Origin: JALYGJ01 sp963781705
Lineage (GTDB): Bacteria; Chloroflexota; Limnocylindria; Limnocylindrales; CSP1-4
Assembly (NCBI GenBank): GCA_963781705.1
Contig: CAWAGP010000010.1
Coordinates: 62,001 to 126,000, forward strand
Direction: 5' to 3'
Length of the DNA: 64,000 nucleotides
In this document: piece after piece, positions 54,929 through 62,401 of the stretch
Layout: the number at the start of each line of letters is the position of its first letter
How positions within the stretch are numbered: the stretch's first letter is position 1
The notes under the pieces: generated by a model
The model's input: only the letters and a program-made list of their open reading frames with translations
Database searches by the model: none
What the model was told of the DNA's origin: nothing
Made by a program: the position numbers and the translations under genes

Positions 54929-55441
54929 TCAGGCGCCCTCCGGCTCCTCCATGAATTGATGCGGCCGAGGCGGCAGGTTGAGGATTTCCTGCGGGAACGC
55001 CTCGGCGACGTACTCGAGCAGGTCCTGTTGACGAAGCAGCGCGACGATGCGTCCGCTCTCGTCGACGAGCGGCACGTTGCGATAATGGCCGCGCTCCATG
55101 GCGCGCATCGCCTCGATCAGCGTGGCATCAGCCGGTAGCGTGTGCGGCGTGGAGGTCATGAACTCATCGACCGGTCGGGACTGGTCGACGGCCTCCGCCA
55201 GCACGCGGATGAGCACGTCACGTTCGGTCAGAATGCCCACCAGCCGTCCATCGTCGGTGATCAGTACGGCATCGCCATGGCCGGCGCGCATGTGTACGAG
55301 CGCGTCGCGCAGCGATGTGCCCCGTTGGACGGTCTGCGGATCGGGTCGCGCCAGTACGCGCGCCTTCTCGTTGCGCAACTCGAGCCGGGTCACGTGTTCG
55401 GTCGTGTCGCTCGGGCTCTTGGTGTTGACGGTCGTTCGCAC
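54929..55441 (-). CDS. CBS-domain pair protein
   Basis: Start placed at the GTG at 55441 (GGAG site upstream), giving 170 aa; the longer open frame would overlap the divergent ATP-grasp gene. Two CBS domains cover residues about 35-155, with DAVLITDDGRLVGILTERDVLIRVLAE and HYRNVPLVDESGRIVALLRQQDLL. No other domain. It opens the operon CBS-korA-korB-zinc ribbon/CBS, 13 bp ahead of korA. Binding of adenine nucleotides is the likely role. Confidence 0.88.
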   Translation of the reverse strand: MRTTVNTKSPSDTTEHVTRLELRNEKARVLARPDPQTVQRGTSLRDALVHMRAGHGDAVLITDDGRLVGILTERDVLIRVLAEAVDQSRPVDEFMTSTPHTLPADATLIEAMRAMERGHYRNVPLVDESGRIVALLRQQDLLEYVAEAFPQEILNLPPRPHQFMEEPEGA

Positions 55442-55517
55442 AGGCTCCAATCGCGCTGTGGTGGGTGGGCCGTTGATTCTACTCTCGGTGCTGACGGCGT
55501 CCGTAAACTCCGTTGGC

Positions 55518-56681
55518 GTGAACGTCGTCTTCCTTTCGCCGCACTTCCCGCCCAACTGGCTGCACTTCGTGCGCGGCCTGCGTGCGGCCGGGGCCACCAC
55601 GCTGGGTATTGCCGACACCAACTGGGAAGCGCTGCGGCCCGAGTTGCGCGCCGCGCTGGTCGACTACTACCGCGTCGACGACCTGGGCAACTACGACCAG
55701 CTCGTGCGCGCGGTCGGCTACTTCATCAGCCGCCATGGGCGGATCGACCGGCTCGATTCGCTCAACGAGCACTGGCTCGAGGCCGAGGCCGCGCTCCGCA
55801 CCGACTTCAACATCCCGGGCATCGACCGGCGGCTGATCGCCCCGATCAAGCGCAAGTCGTTGATGAAGGAGCGTTTCGTCGCGGCCGGCCTGCCGGTCGC
55901 GCGCGGCCGTGTCTGCCACACGGCCGATGAGCTGCGCGCGTTCGTCGCCGAGGTCGGCCTGCCGGTGGTCGCCAAGCCGGACGTCGGCGTGGGCGCGGCG
56001 CGCACCTACAAGCTCGAGACACCGGCCCAGGTCGAGCGCTACCTGGCCGACAAGCCGGCGGTCGACTACATCGTCGAGGAGTTTATCGCCGGCGAAATCC
56101 TGACCTACGACGGCCTGGCCGGTCGGGACGGCGAGATCGTCTTCGACTCGACCTTGATCTACTCGACCGGGGTGATGGAGTCGGTCAACGAGGGGCTCGA
56201 CCTGTACTACTGGATCCCGCGCCAGATACCCGCCGACGTGGCCGAAACGGGGCGTGCAATGGCGCGTGCATTTGACGTTCGCGAGCGGCCGTTCCACTTC
56301 GAGATGTTCCGCACCGACGCCGGGCGGCTGATCCCGCTCGAAGTCAACATGCGGCCGCCCGGCGGACTGACCGTGGACATGTTCAACTTTGCCAACGACA
56401 TCGACTTCTATCGCGAATGGGCGAACGTGCTTGTCAACGGACGTTTCGAGGCGACCATCAACCGCCCCCACAACTGCCTCTACGTCAGCCGCCGCGACAA
56501 TCGCGCCTACGCCATGGCGCACGCCGACGTGCTGCGCGAGTTCAGCGCCCTGATCGTCCATGAGACGCGCATGGACAGCACGTTCTCGGCAGCCATCGGC
56601 GACCACGGCTACGTGCTGCGCGGTCCCGAACTCGAACCGCTCATGGCCGCTGCACGCCGGATCCAGGCCACGCCGGCATGA
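55518..56681 (+). CDS. ATP-grasp family ligase
   Basis: From the GTG at 55518 the product is 387 aa. After an N-terminal pre-ATP-grasp domain (MNVVFLSPHFPPNWLHF), KRKSLMKERFVAAGLPVAR and LPVVAKPDVGVGAARTYKLE form the ATP-binding lobe. DYIVEEFIAGEILTYDGL and LEVNMRPPGG provide the Glu and Asn metal ligands. It joins a carboxylate to an amine or thiol through an acyl phosphate. Its stop overlaps the start of an esterase-like gene (ATGA). Substrate unknown. Confidence 0.9.
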   Translation: MNVVFLSPHFPPNWLHFVRGLRAAGATTLGIADTNWEALRPELRAALVDYYRVDDLGNYDQLVRAVGYFISRHGRIDRLDSLNEHWLEAEAALRTDFNIPGIDRRLIAPIKRKSLMKERFVAAGLPVARGRVCHTADELRAFVAEVGLPVVAKPDVGVGAARTYKLETPAQVERYLADKPAVDYIVEEFIAGEILTYDGLAGRDGEIVFDSTLIYSTGVMESVNEGLDLYYWIPRQIPADVAETGRAMARAFDVRERPFHFEMFRTDAGRLIPLEVNMRPPGGLTVDMFNFANDIDFYREWANVLVNGRFEATINRPHNCLYVSRRDNRAYAMAHADVLREFSALIVHETRMDSTFSAAIGDHGYVLRGPELEPLMAAARRIQATPA

Positions 56682-57415
56682 GACGCGCCGAACGCCGCTG
56701 GTTCAGCGGCAACCTTGGACACGACATGGACGTGTTCATCTACGGCCACGCCGGACAACCACTCGTGTGCCTGCCCTCGCAGAACGGGCACGCCGGCGAC
56801 TGGGAGGCCTTCGGCATGGTCGACTGCGTGGCCGATCTGCTCGAAGCCGGCCGGCTGCTGATAGTCGCCGTCGACGGCATCGACTGGCAGAGCTGGACCA
56901 GCGCCGACGCCCCGCTCCCGCACCGCGCGCGGCGCAACAACGACTACATGCGCTACATCAACGATGAGGTCGTGCCGCTGGCACGCAGTGAAGGCGGCCG
57001 CGAGAGCGTGTGGGCGACCGGCTGCAGCGTCGGCGCCTTCCACGCCGCCAACCTCTTCTTTCGCCGGCCCGATCTGTTCGACGGCATCATCGCCCTGTCG
57101 GGGATCTACCAGGCCAGCCATTTCGTGGGCGGTTTCACCGACGACGACGTGTACTTCAACAGCCCGCTCTACTACCTGCCCGAGCTGCGCGATCCATGGC
57201 ACCTGGAGCGCTACCGGCGCAGCCGTATCGTGGCGTGCGTGGGTCAGGGCGCCAACGAGAACGAGGCGATTGCCGACACGCGCCGGCTGCAGCAGGTTCT
57301 CCATGACAAGGGCGTGCCGGCAACGTTCGACTATTGGGGGCACGATGTTGAGCATCACTGGTACTGGTGGCAGAAGATGTTGCGTCACCATCTGGAGGTC
57401 CTGTGGAACGACTGA
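56678..57415 (+). CDS. Esterase-like alpha/beta hydrolase
   Basis: The 245-aa protein resembles the putative-esterase (D/antigen 85-like) fold. GCSVGAFHA carries the nucleophile Ser in a GxSxG variant, DLFDGIIALSGIY follows, and HDVEHHWYWW near the C-terminus supplies a His. No signal peptide, so it acts in the cytoplasm. The overlap with the ATP-grasp gene suggests the two work on the same compound, for example making and then transferring or cleaving an ester or amide. Confidence 0.85.
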   Translation: MRRAERRWFSGNLGHDMDVFIYGHAGQPLVCLPSQNGHAGDWEAFGMVDCVADLLEAGRLLIVAVDGIDWQSWTSADAPLPHRARRNNDYMRYINDEVVPLARSEGGRESVWATGCSVGAFHAANLFFRRPDLFDGIIALSGIYQASHFVGGFTDDDVYFNSPLYYLPELRDPWHLERYRRSRIVACVGQGANENEAIADTRRLQQVLHDKGVPATFDYWGHDVEHHWYWWQKMLRHHLEVLWND

Positions 57416-58707
57416 AGCTTGATCCGGCCCGCGCGCTGGCGGTGTGCGTCGGTGCCGTGCTGGTGGCAGCCTGCGGTCCGACGGCGACCGCCATCACCAC
57501 GCCCACGGTGGCACCGCCGGCGACGGTCGGGGGGCCGCTGGCGAGCGTCCCGCCGTTCTCGCCGCCGCCGGCGCCGAGCCTCAGCGTGCCGCCCGACGCC
57601 GCCTGGCAACTGCTGTCCTCGTTCCCGGCGGGAACGGCCTACGAGGTCATGTCGACCGTCGTGACCCCGGACGGCCTGGTGGCCGCCGGCTATGGGCCGC
57701 AGCCGGGCGAGGACTATTTCGGCCTGCGCCAGGGCATCACGTGGCGTTCCAGCGACGGGCTCAACTGGCAGATGTCGGCTGATCCGGAATTGAAGTATGA
57801 GACGCCGCAGACCATGGTGGCGCTCGGCTCGGACGTGTACCTGCTCGGCGACTACACCGAGTGTTCGCAGCTGTACGACGACAACTGCACCGAATCGCCC
57901 AAGGCGGGCAATGTGATCTGGCGGTCGTCGGGCGGCGGGGCGTGGCAGATGCTGCCGCAGGATCCCGGCATGCAGGCGGCTTTCGTTGACGGCCTTGCCG
58001 CCGGTCACGATCGGTTGATCGCCTACGGCAGCGCCGACGATGACGCCGGAACGCCGACCATCTGGGCCTCGTCCGATGGTGCGAACTGGACGAGCTCGAC
58101 CAACCTTGGCGGTATCAGCCAGGCGACCGCGTTCGAGCCGACGCCGGGCGGTTTCGTCATGTTCGGCATCCCGGATGACAGCAGCGCGGCTGACCTGGCG
58201 GCGGCCACCTCGTCCGATGGCGCCAGCTTCACGGCGGCCCAATTGCCCGACGTGTCGTCATTCCCCGGCGCGGAGATCGACGGCGTGGCCGTGGGCGCCA
58301 ACGGCATGGCCGCCGTGGGCTACGGCAACGACGACAACGGCGACCTGCTGGGCTTCGCCCTGTTCTCGAGCGATGGCACCGACTGGAGCCTGGCCAGCGA
58401 CACCGACGGCAGCTTCCAAGGCAGCGCCGTAGTCGAGATCGAGGCCGTGTCGAACGGTTACGTTGCCTTCGGATTTACGCCCGACCAGAACGACGCGGCG
58501 ATCGTCGGCCGGGCCTGGTTCTCGCCTGACGGCCAGTCATGGCACGCCGCGGCGACCACCTCCGCCTCGTTCGACGATCTCGACTCGGTGGGTGTCATCG
58601 GCAATACCGCAGTGATGTTCTCGCTGATCGAGACGGATATCAGCGACACGAACATCTCGAGCACGATCTATCCGTGGTACGCAACCCTCGACCAACTGGC
58701 CCGCTGA
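57403..58707 (+). CDS. Predicted lipoprotein, possible beta-propeller
   Basis: The start is the GTG at 57403, five bases after GGAGG and inside the end of the esterase gene. The 434-aa product has lipobox LVAAC (Cys24), a Pro/Ala/Ser linker and a domain with repeated WRSSDGLNWQ-, WASSDGANWT-, FSSDGTDWSLA- and FSPDGQSWHAA-like motifs (S-D-G-x-x-W). Such repeats are typical of sortilin/Asp-box-type beta-propellers on the cell surface. Coupling to the two upstream genes is by overlap. Function unknown. Confidence 0.85.
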   Translation: MERLKLDPARALAVCVGAVLVAACGPTATAITTPTVAPPATVGGPLASVPPFSPPPAPSLSVPPDAAWQLLSSFPAGTAYEVMSTVVTPDGLVAAGYGPQPGEDYFGLRQGITWRSSDGLNWQMSADPELKYETPQTMVALGSDVYLLGDYTECSQLYDDNCTESPKAGNVIWRSSGGGAWQMLPQDPGMQAAFVDGLAAGHDRLIAYGSADDDAGTPTIWASSDGANWTSSTNLGGISQATAFEPTPGGFVMFGIPDDSSAADLAAATSSDGASFTAAQLPDVSSFPGAEIDGVAVGANGMAAVGYGNDDNGDLLGFALFSSDGTDWSLASDTDGSFQGSAVVEIEAVSNGYVAFGFTPDQNDAAIVGRAWFSPDGQSWHAAATTSASFDDLDSVGVIGNTAVMFSLIETDISDTNISSTIYPWYATLDQLAR

Positions 58708-58738
58708 CGGCGGCGATTCGGATACCGACCACAGCGCC

Positions 58739-58772
58739 TTCTCAGGTCGCTCTCAGGCGTGGCGCCTAGAAA
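58739..58772 (+). promoter_or_regulatory. Direct-repeat operator and -10 box in front of the HtrA-type gene
   Basis: TTCTCAGG (58739-58746) and CTCTCAGG (58750-58757) are direct repeats three bases apart, 19 bp in all. The -10 box TAGAAA (58767-58772) follows ten bases later, so the repeats cover the -35 region as expected for OmpR-family activators. The geometry equals the MprA box described upstream of mycobacterial pepD, also an HtrA gene. Transcription would start at about the ATG at 58779. Confidence 0.6.
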
Positions 58773-58778
58773 GTAGCC

Positions 58779-59714
58779 ATGTTGTACCGCGATCCTGATT
58801 GGCCGCCTACCTTGCCCGTTTCCCCGGGGCCGGTTGCGCCGCTGTCGACGCCACTTGCTCCGCCTCCGCAGTTCACCCCGCCGCCCGCCCAGCGGACGCC
58901 GACGGCGCGCGCGTTCTTCGCCGTCGCGCTCTTGTCGGCGACGCTCACGTCGGCCATTACCTTCGGCCTGGTAACCGCCTTTCCGACGGCAACCACGCCC
59001 GCTGCGTCGCCGGCTGCCTCCTCACCGGCGACGCAGCAGCCCGATGTTGTTCCTGCGGTCAGCTCGCAATCGAACGATCTGACCGCGATCGTCGCCCAGG
59101 CGACCAAGTCAGTCGTGACCATCACCTCGCAGGCCCAGGTGCGCCAGGGCTTCTCGCCGTTCGCCATCCCGGCCACCGGCGTCGGCTCGGGCATCATCGT
59201 CAGTACCGATGGCCTGATCCTGACCAACAATCACGTCGTCGAGGGGGCCCAGAGCCTGACCGTGACCACGGCCGACGGGCAGAATCTGCAGGCCACTGTG
59301 GTGAGCACCGATGCGGCGCACGACCTCGCGGTCATCAAGGCCACCGGCGGGCAGCAGCTCACCCCGGCGACACTGGGTGACTCCGCCGGCCTCATGGTCG
59401 GCCAGACGGTGCTCGCAATCGGTAGTCCGCTGGGCGAATTCACCGAGACGGTGACCAAGGGCATCGTTTCCGCGCTCGACCGGACCATCACCGTTACCGA
59501 TGAGATGACCGGCCAGCAGAAGCAGTTGAGCGGCCTCATCCAGACCGATGCCGCGATCAACCCGGGTAACAGCGGCGGCCCGCTCATCAACGACGCCGGC
59601 CAGGTGGTGGGTATGAACAGTGCCCTGGCGGGCAGCGCCGAGGGGATCGGCTTTGCCATCCCGATCAACACGGCCAAGGCGCTGATCAGCCAGGCGGCCG
59701 GTTCGGCCGCCTGA
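58779..59714 (+). CDS. HtrA/DegP-type trypsin-like serine protease without PDZ domain
   Basis: The 311-aa protein has a Pro-rich cytoplasmic N-terminus (about 1-42), one transmembrane helix (AFFAVALLSATLTSAITFGLV), a linker and an extracytoplasmic trypsin-like domain (about 105-305). The triad is visible: His in LTNNHVVEGA, Asp in AAHDLAVIKA and Ser in NPGNSGGPLI. It stops right after the protease fold (FAIPINTAKALI), where most HtrA proteins continue into PDZ. The ATG has no ribosome site and fits a leaderless transcript. It degrades misfolded envelope proteins. Confidence 0.93.
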   Translation: MLYRDPDWPPTLPVSPGPVAPLSTPLAPPPQFTPPPAQRTPTARAFFAVALLSATLTSAITFGLVTAFPTATTPAASPAASSPATQQPDVVPAVSSQSNDLTAIVAQATKSVVTITSQAQVRQGFSPFAIPATGVGSGIIVSTDGLILTNNHVVEGAQSLTVTTADGQNLQATVVSTDAAHDLAVIKATGGQQLTPATLGDSAGLMVGQTVLAIGSPLGEFTETVTKGIVSALDRTITVTDEMTGQQKQLSGLIQTDAAINPGNSGGPLINDAGQVVGMNSALAGSAEGIGFAIPINTAKALISQAAGSAA

Positions 59715-59719
59715 GCAGG

Positions 59720-59795
59720 TGGAGCGGGAGACGGGGATCGAACCCGCGACAACCGGCTTGGAAGGCCAGCGCTCTGCCAACTGAGCTACTCCCGC
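59720..59795 (-). tRNA. tRNA-Gly (anticodon TCC)
   Basis: The minus strand reads GCGGGAGTAGCTCAGTTGG at the 5' end. The anticodon loop is CTTCCAA between CTGGC and GCCGG, so the anticodon is TCC. The T arm is GCGGG-TTCGATC-CCCGT, and the acceptor strand CTCCCGC is followed by T and an encoded CCA (59720-59722). All four arms pair. It lies 5 bp downstream of the HtrA gene in opposite orientation. No integrase is next to it. Confidence 0.97.
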
Positions 59796-59936
59796 CCGCC
59801 TGACACATGTTAGTGGCGTTGTGCCCATCGGCACCGCGCTGCCGGGCCGTTGGGCCCTATGGCCTGCTCGCTCCACGGGGCGAAGGTGGAAGCGTGACGC
59901 GAAGTCCGCGTCGAGGAGCCCAAGGAGGCGCTCCAG

Positions 59937-60332
59937 ATGAGCCGGGTGTTGGTAGTCCACCACGATGTCGATATGGCTGACCAGGAAGTGGACTGGCTGC
60001 GCCGCGCCGGGCATCTACCCGTACAGTGCGCCGGTCCCACCCATGGTCCATGTCCAATTTTCCAGGGCCTGCCCTGCCCAGCGGTCGACGATGCCGATGT
60101 GCTCGTCTACGACGTGTGGGCGAGTGGCGAGTCCCAAGCTGAGCGCGAGCTGATCGAAGGGCTGCGCGAGATGCACCCCAACGTGCCCATCGTGCTGACG
60201 GCACCGGGCATGGAGTTCGACTGGGTCGAAACGGTCGGGATCAATGCCGTGGTGCCGCTGGTCGGCGTTCCGACAGCAGAGAGCCTGGTCGCGGCCGTCG
60301 AGCGTGCTTTGAGCATGGGCACGCCGGCCTGA
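59937..60332 (+). CDS. Receiver-like (CheY-fold) stand-alone protein with cysteine cluster
   Basis: The 131-aa protein has a receiver-type pattern: MSRVLVVHHDVD, ADVLVYDVW with Asp59 in the phosphoacceptor place, NVPIVLTAPG with the conserved Thr, and VPLVGVPTAESLVAAVERAL. One of the usual acidic residues at strand 1 is replaced by His. An insert before strand 3 contains Cys31, Cys39 and Cys47 plus His36 (CAGPTHGPCPIFQGLPCP), possibly a metal or redox site. It has no output domain and no kinase neighbour. Confidence 0.75.
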   Translation: MSRVLVVHHDVDMADQEVDWLRRAGHLPVQCAGPTHGPCPIFQGLPCPAVDDADVLVYDVWASGESQAERELIEGLREMHPNVPIVLTAPGMEFDWVETVGINAVVPLVGVPTAESLVAAVERALSMGTPA

Positions 60333-60344
60333 CCGGTCGGCGCG

Positions 60345-60857
60345 CTACTTCCTGGCGGTTTCGAACGCCAGCGCCGTGACGAGGCCAAAGGCCATGTGCG
60401 GCGCAACGTCGGCCAGCCAGTCGGTGCCGCTCCATGCCTTCGGATCGCTGAGCCCCAGGCGGCTGGCCGGATAGTCCGAGGCGGCCATCGCCGCGCCGCC
60501 CAGCACGGCGCCGGCAAGCCACGTTGGCGGTCGCGGCATGATCAGCCGCACCGTCGCATAGGCCACCCCGATGCCCAGGCCGTTGGCCATGCCGAGCAGG
60601 GCGCCGAGCGCCTCCTGGCGGTGGGCCAGTCGTGCGCTCGGGGAGTGATCGTCGTCGGCTGCGCCCGTCGCCTCGAGCGCGGCCTCGAGATCGAAGTCGA
60701 GCGGCAGGCCGACCTCGTCCGCGATCTTGCCGGCGACCTGCGCCGGCAGCCTGCTCGCCGGTCGACCGCGGACGAGCATGTCGACGTAGCTGGTCACGTT
60801 TAGCGCCAGCGTGCCTGCTGCGCCGGCGAGGAGCCCCACTGCGATCCTGTTGGCCAT
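60345..60857 (-). CDS. Uncharacterised membrane protein
   Basis: The ATG at 60857 has a strong GGAGG site and gives 170 aa. Hydrophobic segments are RIAVGLLAGAAGTLALNV at the N-terminus, ALLGMANGLGIGVAYATVRL in the middle and HMAFGLVTALAFET at the end. The loop between the first two is acidic. YVDMLVRGRPASRLPAQVAG after TM1 recalls a family of small bacterial membrane proteins, but I cannot name it. It is convergent with the receiver-like gene. Confidence 0.75.
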   Translation of the reverse strand: MANRIAVGLLAGAAGTLALNVTSYVDMLVRGRPASRLPAQVAGKIADEVGLPLDFDLEAALEATGAADDDHSPSARLAHRQEALGALLGMANGLGIGVAYATVRLIMPRPPTWLAGAVLGGAAMAASDYPASRLGLSDPKAWSGTDWLADVAPHMAFGLVTALAFETARK

Positions 60858-60951
60858 TTCTGTCCTCCGGCTGCGCCGGGCGGCACGTTGCCGGCGGGCG
60901 CTGTGCTGGTTCGGTTCTGGTTCGTTGCTGGTTCCGCTAGCGTAGTCGGCC

Positions 60952-61887
60952 GTGACCAACGGCAGTCATCGGCCGCGCCAGACCGACGTGCACTTCGCGC
61001 ACCAAATCGACCTTGCGGCCACGCTCGCGCCACTCGGCCGCGCCGGCGACGACCTGCTGGATCGCTGGGACGGCCGCGTTCTGGCGCGGACCGCGATCGT
61101 CGCCGGCGTGGCCGTGCCGTACGTCGCGCGGCCGCTCGCAGGCCGGCCCGGTCCGTCGGTCGGACTCGCGGTCGTCTTTCCGGCCGCCGGGCCCAACCCG
61201 GCAGAGGTCGCACGCCTGGTGCTGTCGACCCTGGTGCTCGAGCTGCCGGCCCTGTCCGGGCTGGCCGAAAGGGACGAACCGGTCGCGCGGCTCATGCGGG
61301 CGTATCCGGGCGTGGTGCCCGTCCTGTTTCGCGACCCATTCGCCGCGTTGATCCGTTCGATCAGCGCCCAGCAGGTCAACCTGCGCTGGGCGGCGACGGT
61401 GCGCCATCGCCTTGCCGAGCGTTACGGCGAACGCCATCCGATCGACGATCGTTTCGTCTATCGGCTCGATGCTGCCAAGCTGGCGCGCGCCGCCGTGCCC
61501 GAACTGCGCGCGCTGCAGTTGACCAATGCCAAAGCGCGTTCGGTCATCGCCTGCGCGCAGGCCGCGCAGGCCGGTGAGCTTCAGTTCGCCCAGCTGGAGC
61601 GTGCCGCTGACGAAGAGGTCATCGCGCACCTCACCGGGCTGCGCGGCATCGGCCGCTGGAGCGCCGAGTGGTTCCTGGCGCGTACGCTGGGCCGGCCACG
61701 CGTGGTAGCGGGTGACCTGGGCGTGCGTAAGGCTGTCGGCCGCCTGTATGGGCAAGCGCAACTGCCGAGCGAGAACGAGGTTCGTCGCCTGACCGAGCAC
61801 TGGCGCTCGGCCGCGACGCTGGCGCAGACGCTCGCGCTGCACGCCCTGGCGCTCAGCGAGCTGCCTCCTCCGCCTCCAGCCGGCTGA
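60952..61887 (+). CDS. DNA-3-methyladenine glycosylase II-like (AlkA/HhH-GPD family)
   Basis: The 311-aa protein starts at the GTG at 60952. The HhH-GPD core contains PFAALIRSISAQQVNLRWAATV, the hairpin LTGLRGIGRWSAEWFLARTL and catalytic Asp in VVAGDLGVRKAVG. An N-terminal beta-rich part of about 100 residues is as in E. coli AlkA. It differs strongly from the AlkA-like gene at 17942-18853. Its 3' end overlaps the convergent rpiB gene by 35 bp. Confidence 0.92.
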   Translation: MTNGSHRPRQTDVHFAHQIDLAATLAPLGRAGDDLLDRWDGRVLARTAIVAGVAVPYVARPLAGRPGPSVGLAVVFPAAGPNPAEVARLVLSTLVLELPALSGLAERDEPVARLMRAYPGVVPVLFRDPFAALIRSISAQQVNLRWAATVRHRLAERYGERHPIDDRFVYRLDAAKLARAAVPELRALQLTNAKARSVIACAQAAQAGELQFAQLERAADEEVIAHLTGLRGIGRWSAEWFLARTLGRPRVVAGDLGVRKAVGRLYGQAQLPSENEVRRLTEHWRSAATLAQTLALHALALSELPPPPPAG

Positions 61888-62308
61888 TCTTGTCGACGCG
61901 CCGCGCGTGGCGGCCGCCCAGGAACTCGGCGCTCATGAACGCGGCCACGCAGCCCAGCGCAACCTCGCTGCCGATGATGCGTGCGCCCATCGCGAGCACG
62001 TTGGCGTTGTTGTGCTCGCGGCCGAGCCGAGCGGTGACCGGGTCGGTGGCCTCCACGCACCGGATGCCGCGCACCTTGTTGGCCACGATCTGCTCGCCGG
62101 TGCCGCTGCCGCCGAGCACGATACCGCGCCCGCATTCGCCGCTGGCGACGGCTCGCGCGGCCGGCGCGATCACGTCCGGATAGTCGACCGGCGGAAGGGC
62201 TGCCTCGACGCCGAAATCGACCACCTCGTGGCCGGCCGCAGTGAGCCATTCGGCAATCGGCGCCTTGAGCGGAAAGCCGGCGTGATCGGTGGCCAGGGCA
62301 ACGCGCAT
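61853..62308 (-). CDS. rpiB: Ribose-5-phosphate isomerase B
   Basis: From the ATG at 62308 (MRVALATDHAGFPLK) the product is 151 aa. DHAGFPLK binds the sugar phosphate, and LGGSGTGEQIVANK is the active-site loop. The Cys of E. coli RpiB is replaced by Ser and the following Glu is present, as in the actinobacterial enzymes that use Glu as base. REHNNANVLAMGARI is also conserved. It interconverts ribose-5- and ribulose-5-phosphate. A longer upstream frame overlaps the M50 gene and is not supported. Confidence 0.93.
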   Translation of the reverse strand: MRVALATDHAGFPLKAPIAEWLTAAGHEVVDFGVEAALPPVDYPDVIAPAARAVASGECGRGIVLGGSGTGEQIVANKVRGIRCVEATDPVTARLGREHNNANVLAMGARIIGSEVALGCVAAFMSAEFLGGRHARRVDKISRLEAEEAAR

Positions 62309-62401
62309 GTCGTCACCGTAGCACTGCCGCAGAGCGGGTTCCGTGCTGCCTCCCAGCGCGTCCCAAGGCGGGCTTTGGCCGCCCTCGCTATCGTGGCGGC
62401 C

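Noticed and set aside
59720..59795. tRNA-Gly as attachment site of an integrated element
   Set aside because: No integrase, no repeated tRNA 3' end and no change of base composition around it.
60345..60959. Longer version of the membrane protein starting at 60959
   Set aside because: The extension is Arg-rich, overlaps the divergent glycosylase start and skips the strong GGAGG site in front of the ATG at 60857.
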